Assembly (NCBI GenBank): GCA_047967505.1
Contig: CM106538.1
Strand: one strand, 5' to 3'
Length of the DNA: 64,000 bases
DNA from: Dipteris shenzhenensis
Taxonomy: Eukaryota > Polypodiophyta > Polypodiopsida > Gleicheniales
A model generated the notes under the pieces. The model was not told where the DNA came from, ran no database searches, and saw nothing but the letters and a program-made list of their open reading frames with translations. Positions 46,222 through 56,244 of the stretch are shown here, piece after piece; position 1 is the stretch's first letter; every line of letters starts with the position of its first letter. A program made the position numbers and the translations under genes.

Positions 46222-47928
46222 GGTTTACAGTGTCTTGTGCTCAAATCTTGATCAGTGCCTTGATGAAGAAAGCATGAAAACTCTTGAAGAAGATAGTTAT
46301 GTCTATTAGGCGGTGTCTTACTCCAAATACCAAGGCGTATGGCTGCACAATCATCTTTCCCAACTTTTCTAATGCAAATTCTCTTGCAACAAACTCGCAT
46401 AAGCATCCTTTCCATATTCTCCTCGGATAACATTACATGTCTCTTTGGTTTTGATATTGATGCCATGATTCTTCGCCTCTTCAGACTCACATACTTTCTT
46501 TGCCTCTTCAGACTCACATACTTTCTTTTTGTAAATAGTGTCTTGCATTTTCCAGTTGTAAGACCATCAAACCTTGAATCCATTTCCCTTGAATCTTCAT
46601 CTCTATAATCAAATGCTGTGTGGGCTTGAGAATTATTTGATGCCTTATAATATCTTGGAAATGGCAATCTGGTAGACATGTTCATTGATGTCAATTTGTT
46701 GCCAATGCCTCTTGAATTTTGTGGTTGAACTCTTTCTCCTTTGTAACTCAAGATTCTCCCATCTATATTCTCTGGCATGCTAGCAACAATATTATGAACA
46801 ACATGACAAGTCTAAGATTCTCTGTCCCCTTTGCCCTGAATTCGAGTGGTAACATCTTGATCATTGTCACTAATATTATCAATTCCTGTTATTGCATCAC
46901 TTATCCCATCGATCTTTGAGTGTATTTTTCTTTGTGGTCCCATCTTATTATTCTCAACACAAGACAAGTCTTCTATATCAGTAAGCATGTTTGAGTCACT
47001 TGCAACATAGGACAAGTCTTCTATACAAGTGAGACTGTTCGAGCCACTTGCAACACATGACAAGTCTTCTATACCAGTGAGCCTATTCGAGTCACTTGCA
47101 ACACAGGACAAGTCTTCTATACCAGTGAGCATGTTTGAGTCACTTGCAACACAAGACAAGTCTTCTATACCAGTGAGTATATTTGAGTCACTTGCAACAT
47201 AAGAAACCTTTTCTGCATCAACATCTGTTACTATAATGTCCTCAATACATGTGAGCATGCCACTATGATACTCTTGATCACTACTATAGCTTCTTATCAA
47301 TTTGGATCCCATTTGTGTTATAGTCCTTTTCTTCTGATAATATTCCGTTGTGTCTTCCATGACATTAAAGGAAACTATCTTGGGAAAACTTGATTTCAAG
47401 AAAGCTAACCCCCATTTACAAGTACTATGAACTTGTAGATGAGACGTAGTATTATGGACGTCTAGATGTGAAGTACTATCCATTGCATTTTGAATGACAC
47501 CTGCACTAGTCAACTTAATTATCTCCACTATATAGAGAAAACTCTGAGCATAGCCCTTAAAGTTGCCAATTGCTAAAACTTCACCGGAGCAAGATAACAT
47601 CTCTACTTTTTTCCCCTCAAAATAAGTTCTTGATATCTTGAAAGTATGTCTTTGGAACAATATCGTCTTGGTCCTAGAGCGTTCTGTGTGCTTGCATATC
47701 AAATATGTCACATTGTAAGATATCTCCCAATGTTTCAAAGTCTCCATGTGGATATTTTAAATGCACTTCAGGATTTACAACGTTGGTGATTATCACTACA
47801 CATCTTCTCTCACCACAACATTGGAAATGACATACATTCATAGGATCAAGACTATGAATTCGTCCAAAAGCCACCACTTCATTCTTCTTATATAACACCA
47901 CATCCATACCCTCTGTTAGGGTGAATAC
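46222..47928 (-). pseudogene. gene B' N-terminal part (TNP1-like modules and motif repeats)
   Basis: The exon starts after an acceptor (TAAAACAG, ends 47,929). First comes VFTLTEGMDVVLYKKNEVVA then FGRI..DP and HGDFETLGDIL, resembling the plant TNP1/EnSpm-like domain. After a frameshift near 47,700 comes a second module (GEVLAIGNFKGYAQSFLYIV). Residues coded by 46,960-47,200 are six tandem copies of a 16-residue unit (LTGIEDLSCVASDSNM type), the counterpart of the LSGVDEF motifs of gene B. Then a TAG at 46,812-46,814, the basic stretch (KRQRKYVSLKRRR) and CCKRICIRK. It includes about 150 bp of domain that gene B lacks. Confidence 0.85.
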
Positions 47929-47929
47929 C

Positions 47930-48240
47930 TGTTTTATGTACAAAAATAGATTAGCAACTCAAAAAAAGACACAATAAATAATCATTGAGCTTAGTATTAC
48001 TTAATAACTTTTATATTAAAACTAGCAGAGAAGGCATTATAAACCTGAACCCTACATCATAAACTTTAAACAATTAATACCAAAACATCTTAACCACCGT
48101 AAATCCTAAACTTTAAACATTTAATCCCTAAACCCTAAACTCCTAAACACTAAATCCTAAACCCTAAACCCAAAACTCTAAATCCTAAACCCTAAATCCT
48201 AAATCCTAAACCCTAAACCCTAACCCTAAAATACAACCAA
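47930..48240. repeat. B' upstream region with degenerate telomere-like repeats
   Basis: 48,040-48,235 is a run of CCCTAAA/TCCTAAA variants (e.g. TAAATCCTAAACCCTAAACC), matching the plant telomere repeat in degenerate form. It is internal and inside an element, so it is an interstitial tract. No coding sequence. Confidence 0.8.
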
Positions 48241-48570
48241 AATTTAATGAATTTTTTTGATTTGTACAATAGGTTGGATATATCCCCCAACTTGTTGCTC
48301 AAGCAACATGTTGGCATGATATATCCAACCTATTGCACAAATTAAGAAAATTACAAAAATCAAGAATTTTCTTGATTTGTGCAACAGATTGGATATACGG
48401 TTGGGGGTGCATCCCCAACCTGTTGCTTGAGCAACAGGTTGGGGGATATATCCAACCTGTTCCACAAGTCAAGAATTATCTTGATTTGTGCAACAGGTTG
48501 GACTAAGCAACAAGTTGGGGGATATATCCAACTTGTTGCACAAATCAAGAAAATTCTTGACTTGTAGTTT
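48241..48570. repeat. tandem and inverted CAACAGGTTGG units
   Basis: Units of about 60-70 bp contain CAACAGGTTGGGGGATATAT, CCAACCTGTTG and CACAAATCAAGAA. Many are inverted relative to each other, so the strand can fold on itself. The same CAACAGGTT core recurs on the other side of the spacer at 55,682. Confidence 0.8.
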
Positions 48571-48844
48571 TTGAGAAAAGAAACGGATTTGAAAAAAAAT
48601 TCAAATTTATAAAAACTTAATTCTTAGAAGTTCTTGCATACACAATAGGTTGGAAATGAACTCACCTCTTGCAACATTTTGAAAATTTTGAGAATCCTGC
48701 AACAGGTTGATGAGATGAGAGAAGCGTGGAATGTGAAAGAATGAACTTTGAATGAAAGAGAGAATGAAGAATGCTCTACTTATAGTGAACCTAAAAGAAC
48801 TTAAAAAACCTAAAAAACTAGAAAAAGCTGACTTTACCTAAAAG

Positions 48845-49565
48845 CTACTCTCCTCCCTTCCCCTCTTCTCTCGCTTCCCATCCCCTCTCCTCCCTTCCTA
48901 CCTCCTCTCGCTTCCCATCCCCTCTCCTCCTGCTTTCTCTCTCCCTTCCCCCCTCCCTCCTTCCGCTTCCCCCTTCCCCTCTCCTCCCTTCCCCTCCCCT
49001 CCTCCTCTTTTCCCCTGTCCTCTCCCTCCTCCTGCTTGCCCTTCCCCTCCCTTCCCCTCTCCTCCCACTTCCCCCTCCCCTCCCCTCCTCCCCTCCCCTC
49101 CTTTCCTCCCACTTCCCCCTCCCCTCCCCTCCTTTCCCCCCCTCCTTTCCCCCCTCCTTTCCTCCCTCCCCTCCCCTCCCTTCCCCTCTCCTCCCGCTTC
49201 TCCTCCCCTCTTCTCTCGCTTCCCCCTCCCCTCCCCTCCCCTGCCCTCCCCTCCTTTCCTTTCCTCCCTCTCCTCCCACTTCCCCTCCCCTCTTCTCCCG
49301 CTTCCCCCTCCGAGCGGTGAGGGGGAGGTGTGGGGAAGGGAGGGGCAGGGCGGGGCGGGGCGGGGAGGGAAGGGGCGAGAGGGGAGTAGAGGGGCGGGGC
49401 GGGGCAGGGAGGGAAGGGGCGAGAGGGGAGTGGAGGGGCGGGGCGGGGCAGGGAGGGGAGGGGCGGGGCGGGGAGGGGCGAGAGGGGAGGGACAGGGCAG
49501 GAGAGGCGAGAGGGGAGGGGAGGGGCAAGAGGGGAGGGGCACTAGGAGAGGGTCGGGGAGGGGAG
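48845..49565. repeat. polypyrimidine tract switching to polypurine
   Basis: 48,845-49,316 is C/T on the plus strand (CCCCTCCCCTCC, CTCCCRCTTCC). At 49,317 it switches to G/A (GGGGCGGGGCGGGGAGGG) up to the copia C junction at 49,565. Large ORFs on both strands are compositional artefacts. Confidence 0.9.
49561..49565. repeat. GGGAG flanking copia C, left
   Basis: GGGAG precedes the 5' LTR and follows the 3' LTR at 54,975-54,979. It is consistent with a 5-bp target duplication but weak evidence in G/A-rich DNA. Confidence 0.5.
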
Positions 49566-49871
49566 TGCATTTATGTCACCGACTTGTTAGCTGCAGATGC
49601 GGTTGGTACACCGCCCATGAATAATAGCTGGATGACAGCTATCCTTATCTACTCTAGTTCGTGGCTCAGTTAGTATGCCACCTTAGTTAGCTGAGTTTGG
49701 TTTGAGACCCACATATAGGGTTCTTCTATTTCTTTGTACTAGAGTTCTTTTGGCTTACACAACTAAGAAGAGGAAAACTGTTTTCAGCCTCCACCTCTGT
49801 GTGTATTTCCCCATTGTGTATGTGAGAAAGCCGCAAGTGAGACTCCTTCCTTCTCTCCCACTATCTTCACA
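49566..49871 (+). repeat. 5' LTR of copia C, 46 bp shorter at its start
   Basis: Starts TGCATTTATGTCACC and ends ATCTTCACA. The 3' LTR has the same end, but the polypurine tract places its start 46 bp upstream, at TGTTGAGATATC. Confidence 0.88.
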
Positions 49872-49885
49872 TGGTATCAGAGCCT
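49872..49885 (+). other. primer binding site of copia C
   Basis: TGGTATCAGAGCCT directly follows the LTR; complementary to the initiator tRNA-Met 3' end. Confidence 0.92.
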
Positions 49886-50387
49886 GGTTCGTGGTAAGGA
49901 GCTTAAGAAAGCAAACCAAGTTTGCGATGTCCTGGTAAGAGGACCAGTGTTGCTTTCCTTTTTCGAGTTTGGGAGAAAATCTCTGTAGGTAGCACAACCG
50001 GAAGTGCAAGAGTGTGTCGCGAGAGGGGGGCAGTATATGCTACGGCCAAGGGCAAAGCCCTTGGTGACTTTATTTTTCTGATTCGAGGCCATTTCGGGGC
50101 CCGTTTTGAAGGCGGAAGTTCTTCGCAGGCACTCAGAAAAAGGCCCTGTTTTTGCTGTGTAACCACTGCTCTGCAGGTCGGTGAAAAGTTGCCATAGAAA
50201 TTGCATCGTATGCCTGTGCACAGAGATATTGGGAGTTGCAGAATCATCCTTGTTGCCTGTTGATGCAAAATCGTTACTAGGAAGTGACTGTGTGGTCAAA
50301 TACCACTTTCGTTAGTTTTGCAGATCTACCCGTGTGAGGCAAAAGCTGTGTTTTTTGCAATGGCAGAATATTTTGTAGTGTTCTATA
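49886..50387 (+). other. leader of copia C
   Basis: About 500 bp between the primer site and the gag ATG. Non-coding, no repeats noted. Confidence 0.7.
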
Positions 50388-53300
50388 ATGGCGTCTGATT
50401 CTCTTTCACAGATTGTCATTGAAAAGCTTGACAAGAACAACTTCCACGCATGGAAGTTTAGAATGATGAATTTCCTTATGGGAAAAGGCTATTGGGAGTT
50501 CATTACAGGAAATGAAGAAGAACCAGTTCTTCCTAATGTTCCCAATCAACAGGAAATGCAGGCATTTAAAGGATGGCATGAAAGAGCCAGAAAAGTTATG
50601 TACTGGCTTTCTATCAGTATTTCGGATTCTATGATTGTGCATATTCAGGATGCAAGTACGCTAAACGAGGCATGGGATACTTTGGCAAAAATATACAGCA
50701 CAAATACGCAAGCCAGGAAAATGCAGCTCAAGCAGGAGTTGCACAATGTGCAGAGAGAAAATATGAGCATCAATGACTACCACATGAAGGTGAAGAAAAT
50801 TGCAGATGCACTTGCTTCCATTGGGTTGCCAGTGGAAGATGATGATCTAGTTTCTATGACCTTGAATGGTCTAGGAAAGGATTATGCACAGTTCTGGACA
50901 TCCATTGCCGTCCGTGAAAATTTTCATGATTTTGAGGAGTTGTTTGCTCTTCTAATTTCTGAAGAGCAGAGAAATGGTGGTGCATCTTCTTCAAGAGGAA
51001 CTTCAAAAGAAACTGCCTTCTACTCAAATGCTGAAAGAGGTAGAGGCAGAGGTAGAGGAGGCCGATCTAGAGGCCGTGGTAGAAATCAGAATATGCAACA
51101 AACTCAAGAAAACCAGTCCTTTGGAGAAGGACGTGGTAACTCTAGAGGCAGGGGGAGCCAAAGAGGTCGTGGTGGATGGTAGAGAGATCAAAATGCAAAC
51201 AGCAATGTTGAATGCTACTATTGTGGTAAAATGGGTCATATGGCTAAAGACTGCTACAAAAAGCAGAATGACATCATGAATGGAAAATTGCAGCAAGGGA
51301 ATTATGCATCTTCTAGTAGACAGGGTGATGACAGGAATGAGCATCTGTTTATGGTACAGCACATGACCAATTCTGTGACAAGTGCAGAAGAAAGCAATGA
51401 TGTGTGGTATGTTGACTCAGGTGCATCAAACCACATGATAGGTCATGCAGAATGGATGCAAGATGCAAGGAAAATGGAAAGACCAGGATTTGTGGAGACT
51501 GGTGATGATACTGCACATCCTATTGTGCAGATTGGTAAAATTCTTTTGTCTATGCAGGATGGGAAAAAGAAATACCTGTCTGATGTATTTCATGTCCCGA
51601 ACATCACCAAGAACCTGGTTTCTGTTGGTCAAATGATTGAGTAGGGCTTGCAGGTCAGATTTAATCCTCATGGATGCTTTGTTGAGGATATGAAAAATAA
51701 CGGTCGCTTGATAGCAAAAGAAAAGAAGAAGGGCAGGATGTTTACATTGGATGCGGACATGCCTGAATTGAGTGCAGCAATGTTTGCACATGGGACCAGT
51801 GTAGTTGCAAATATTGATATCTGGCATAAACGCATTGGTCATGTTAATGTACAATGACTTAAATCAATGCAAGCCCAAAATATTGTTGCAGGATTGCCTA
51901 ATTTCATGGTTGCAGAAATGCATAAGGTATGTGAAGCCTGTCAATTTGGAAAACAGGCAAGGAAACCATTTCCTAGGCATGTTCAAGAGAGTAAGAAGCC
52001 ATTGGAATTAATCCACTCTGATGTGTGGACTACTAAAGCTGCATCTATTGGAGGCTATCACTATTTTGTCACTTTTATTGATGACTACAGCAGAAAAGTT
52101 TGGGTGTATTTTATGAAAAAGAAAAGTGAAGTGTTTGGGCACTTCAAAGCTTTTAAAGCTATGGTTGAAAAAGAAACAGGCCTGCAAATAAAATGCCTAA
52201 GGTCAGATGGAGGGGGAGAGTACCTCTCAAATGAGTTTGCAAGGTTCCTGCAGGAGCATGGCATAAAGGAGCAATATTCATGCAGTCATACCCCACAGCA
52301 AAATGGACTTGCAGAAAGGAAAAACAGGCATATTGGAGAGGTATCTCGGGCCATGCTAAATGAAAAAGACCTACCAGATTATTATTGGGCTGAAGCAGTT
52401 GCTACAGCAGTTTACATAATGAACAGGACTCCCACTGCAGCAATACATGGCATGACGCCAGAGGAGATGTATACTGGTAGGAAACCAGATATTTCTCATT
52501 TGAAAATTTATGGTTGCATTGCCTATGTTCATGTGCCAGATGAGTTGAGGTCCAAGTTGGATCCAAAAGCTGAGAAGTGCATCTTTATTGGTTATTCTCT
52601 GCAGCAGGAAGGGTATAGATGCTATAACCCTTCTACTCGTAAGTTTACAGTGAGCAGAGATGTTGTTTTTGATGAGATGAGCAGCTGGTATAAACCAGTA
52701 AATGTAATTGATGATGTAGATGCACAAAATGGTAATGCTGCACAGAATTCACAGCAGCAATCACAAAATATTAGTGGACCTGCAGTGTCCTCTAGCAGTG
52801 GTTCACATACTTCACCATGGACAGGCAGATTGAGATCAGGAGAATCTCTGCAAAGCAATGTAGATAGTGGTATGCCGGTATCACGAAAAGGAAAAGAGAA
52901 GGTAGATCAGCCCATGTTTGATGTGAATGCAGGTCACTCTTATGTGGATGGTGAATCCAGTGGCTCAAAACAGAGCATTGATGATGAGTTGGGTATTCCT
53001 TCTGTTGTTACACCTGGAGTAAGGAAGACCAGGGATGTTTTGAGAGCACTTGGAAGTGAGCCTATTTTATGCAGGTCTACTAGAGCTAGATATCCTGTGG
53101 ATAGGCTGAAATATGATGGATTTACAGCCATTCACTATGCCTATATGGTCAAAGTGATACAGGAATTAGAAGCAAATGCTACATGGGAATTGGTGCCTTT
53201 GCCTAAAGACAAGAATGCAATTGGCTGTAAGTGGGTTTATAAGGTGAAGCACAATGTAGATGGTTCTGTGAACAGATACAAGGCAAGATTAGTTGTCAAG

Positions 53301-54664
53301 GGGTATGCACACTGCATATGGCATTGATTATGAGGAAACATTCAATCCGGTTGCAAGGATGGCAACCGTAAGAGCAGTCATTACTATGGCTGCATCAAAG
53401 GGATGGTCTTTACATCAGATGGATGTAAAGAACGCCTTCTTGCATGGTGATTTGCAAGAAGAGGTCTTTATGGAACAGCCACCAGGTTATGTTCATCTTG
53501 TTTGCAGGTTGAAGAAAGCCTTGTATGGCTTGAAGCAAGCACCTAGAGCATGGTTTGACAAGATAGGACAGTATCTTGTCACTATTGGCTTTTAGATTTC
53601 CAAGGCAGATTTCTCACTTTATGTCAGAAAAATAGAGAAAGGTATTATGCTACTTGTCATTTATGTTGATGATTTGATCATCACAGGTGATAGTGATGAA
53701 GATATCCTTCATGTGAAAATGCTATTGAAGCAGAAGTTTGAGATGAAGGATTTGGGAGAGCTGCGTTATTTCTTGGGCATTGAGGTGATTAGATCACCAA
53801 GTGGGATACGGCTCTTGCAGAGGCAGTATGGATTGAACATGCTGTCCAAATATGGGATGACAGGCTGTAAGCCTATTTCAGTTCCTTTGGAGCAGAATGT
53901 GAAGCTGAGCGTAGATGCAGGTGAGCTTCTGGAAGACCCTACTATGTACAGACGCATAGTAGGAAGTTTGATTTATATGACTATTACCAGGCCCAGATTT
54001 GAGCTATGCTGTTGGATTGGTAAGTCAGTTTATGCAGGGTCCAAGGAAACCGCATTTGGATGCGGCTAGACGCATACTCAGGTATGTGAAGTCCACATTG
54101 CAGTATGGACTATTTTATGAGGCTGGGGTTCAGATACAGTTGCATGGATACACTGATGCTGATTGGGCTGGTAGTATTTCAGATAGACAATCTACCAGTG
54201 GATATGTGTTCTCTTTTGGGAGTGCTGCAGTCACTTGGAGCAACAAGAAACAACCTACAGTTGCCTTGTCGAGCACAGAGGCTGAGTATAGGGGTGCAGC
54301 AATGGCTGCATGTGAGGTAGCTTGGTTGCATAAGCTACTCTATGATATGCATCAGTCTACAGATGGGCCACTTGTCATTTATTGTGACAACATGAGTAGT
54401 ATACACTTGGCAAATAACCCAGTCTATCATGCTAGAACAAAGCACATTGAGGTGCATTATCACTATGTGCAGGAGAAGGTTTTACTACGTCTTATTGATC
54501 TAGTTTATGTCAGCACAGAGGATCAGGTAGCTGACATATTCACGAAGGCATTGGGCGCAGAGAAACTGCGCAAGTTCAGAGACCTGCTTGGTGTGCAGGA
54601 ATTGGGATTGAGCTCGAGGGGGAGTGTTGAGATATCGAGCTCCACTCGTGATATGCCAGGGTGA
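50388..54664 (+). pseudogene. copia C gag-pol polyprotein, interrupted by four stops and two frameshifts
   Basis: gag starts at 50,388 (LDKNNFHAWKFRM); an Arg/Gly-rich tail and the zinc knuckle CYYCGKMGHMAKDC (51,213) follow. Then protease (WYVDSGASNHMIGH, 51,406), GAG-pre-integrase (IWHKRIGHVN), integrase ([38 protein letters not shown]), RT ([28 protein letters not shown] at 53,655; MKDLGELRYFLGIEV) and RNase H (YTDADWAGS, STSGYVFSFG, TEAEYRGAA, DQVADIFTKALG). In-frame stops are at 51,180, 51,642, 51,855 and 53,593, several explicable as C-to-T or G-to-A changes. One-base shifts lie near 53,305 and 53,990. Normally these enzymes reverse-transcribe and integrate the element; this copy cannot make them in full. 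Confidence 0.93.
54611..54624 (+). other. polypurine tract of copia C
   Basis: AGCTCGAGGGGGAG immediately before TGTTGAGATATC, fixing the 3' LTR start at 54,625. Confidence 0.85.
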
Positions 54665-54974
54665 CCATTGTGCATTTATGTCACCGACTTGTTAGCTGCA
54701 GATGCGGTTGGTACATCGCCCATGAATAATAGCTGGAAAACAACTATCCTTATCTACTCTAGTTCGTGGCTCAGTTAGTATGCCACCTTAGTTAGCTGAG
54801 TTTGGTTTGAGACCCACTTATAGGGTTCTTCTATTTCTTTGTACTAGAGTTCTTTTGGCTTACACAACTAAGAAGAGGAAAACTGTTTTCAGCCTCCACC
54901 TCTGTGTGTATTCCCATTGTGTATGTGAGAAAGCCGCAAGTGAGACTCCTTCCTTCTCTCCCACTATCTTCACA
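54625..54974 (+). repeat. 3' LTR of copia C
   Basis: 350 bp, TGTTGAGATATC to ATCTTCACA. The portion from 54,671 matches the 5' LTR. The pol reading frame runs about 40 bp into it. Confidence 0.88.
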
Positions 54975-55720
54975 GGGAGGCAACAGGGAAGGGGCGGGGA
55001 GGGGAGGTTGGGGGGGAGTTAATCCCCCCCTCTCCCCTCTCCCCTCCCCTCCCCTCCCCTCCCCTCTCGCCCCTCCCCTCTCCCCTCTCCCCTCCCCTCC
55101 CCACCCCCCCCGCCCCTCACGCCTCCCCGCCGCGGACCTCCCGCGGCGGGGAGGCGTGAGGGGCCGGGGGGTGGGGAGGGGAGGCGAGAGGGGGCGACAG
55201 GGAGGGGAGGCACGAGGGGCGAGGGGGGCGGGGAGGGGAGGTGAGAGGGGGTGGCAGGAGGCGCGAGGGGCGGGGGGGCAGGGAGGGGAGACCAGGGGTG
55301 GTGGGGAGGGGTGGGGGGAGGCGAGAGGGGAGGCAAGGGGCGGGGGAGGGCAGGGGGAGGGGAGGCAAGGGGTGGTGGGGGGGAGGGGGCGAGGGGCGGG
55401 GGAGGGGAGGCAAGAGGCGGGGGGAGGAGGCGAGGGGCGGGGGGAGGGGCGGGGGGAGGAGGCGAGAGGGGGGAGGGCGAGGAGGAGAGGGGAGGGGAGA
55501 CGAGAGGGGAGGGGCGGGGAGGGGAGACGGGAGGGGAGGGCAGAGGGGCGGGGAGAGACGGGTAGGAGAGAGGAGGGGTAGGGAGGGGAGGGGAGAGGCG
55601 AGGAGGCGGGAGGAGAGGGGCGGGCAGATAGGAGAGGAGGGGAGGGGAGGGTGGGGGGATTAACCCCCCAACCTATTGCGCACGCAACAGGTTAGGGGTT
55701 AATCACCTCCTCTCCTTAAG
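54975..55720. repeat. GC-rich polypurine/polypyrimidine spacer with a perfect hairpin
   Basis: 54,975-55,019 is G/A-rich, 55,020-55,135 C/T-rich, 55,141-55,655 G/A-rich. The switch at 55,136-55,140 is the loop of a perfect inverted repeat with 24-bp arms (55,112-55,135 and 55,141-55,164; GCCCCTCACGCC outer half). Past one mismatch the C and G runs continue the pairing. A second inverted repeat at about 55,655-55,700 pairs GATTAACCCC with GGGGTTAATC around CAACCTATTGCG/CGCAACAGGTT. Reading frames here are artefacts. Confidence 0.88.
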
Positions 55721-56240
55721 TGGGGTCCTTCTGGGCTTTAAAAAACTAAAAAATTAAATTTAATTAATTTAATTAAAAAAATGAAAAATAAATAAATTAA
55801 ATTAAATTAAATTATAAATATATAAATAATTAATTAAAATAAAAAAATAATTTAAAAAATAAATTAATTTTAATTAATTTTATTTTAAAATTTAAATTTT
55901 TTAATTTTTTATAGAAAAAATAAATTCAAATTTAAATATATAGATATATAAATAAATAAATTTAAATAAATAAAATAAAAAATTTTAAAAATTAAATAAA
56001 AAATTAAAAAAATTAGATTAAATTCTTTTATCTATGTTTATAAAATATTTTGAATTAAATTATTTATGTAAAAAAATATTAGATTAAAAAATAGTATCTA
56101 GAAATATGAAAAAATATATTTAAACTTTTAAAATTTTAATTAATTTTTAATATTTAAATATTTAATTAGCAATTTTTTTAATATTTTGAGTTTGAAAATC
56201 ATTGTTATTCTCATTTTTTGTTTTTGATTGCTTTGCAGAA
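55721..56240. other. AT-rich upstream region of A'
   Basis: Very AT-rich (AAATTAAATTTAATTAA-like) sequence. It probably contains the 5' UTR intron of A', ending with the acceptor TTGATTGCTTTGCAG at 56,238. No gene is seen. Confidence 0.65.
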
Positions 56241-56244
56241 AACT

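Larger units (their letters stand above)
49566..54974 (+). mobile_element. copia C, nearly full-length LTR element of about 5.4 kb
   Basis: 5' LTR, primer site, leader, gag-pol in canonical copia order, polypurine tract and 3' LTR are all present. The LTRs differ at about five positions and one 2-bp indel over 304 bp, so it is fairly recent. It split the G-rich spacer of copy 2. Confidence 0.95.

Noticed and set aside
48040-48235. True chromosome end
   Set aside because: Degenerate, short, and flanked on both sides by element sequence.
48834-49673. Long Pro- or Arg/Gly-rich ORFs on both strands
   Set aside because: Pure polypyrimidine/polypurine DNA lacks stop codons; no domain and no conserved frame.
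54904-55663. Gly/Arg-rich ORFs up to 225 codons
   Set aside because: Same artefact in G/A-rich DNA; frames start inside the copia C LTR.
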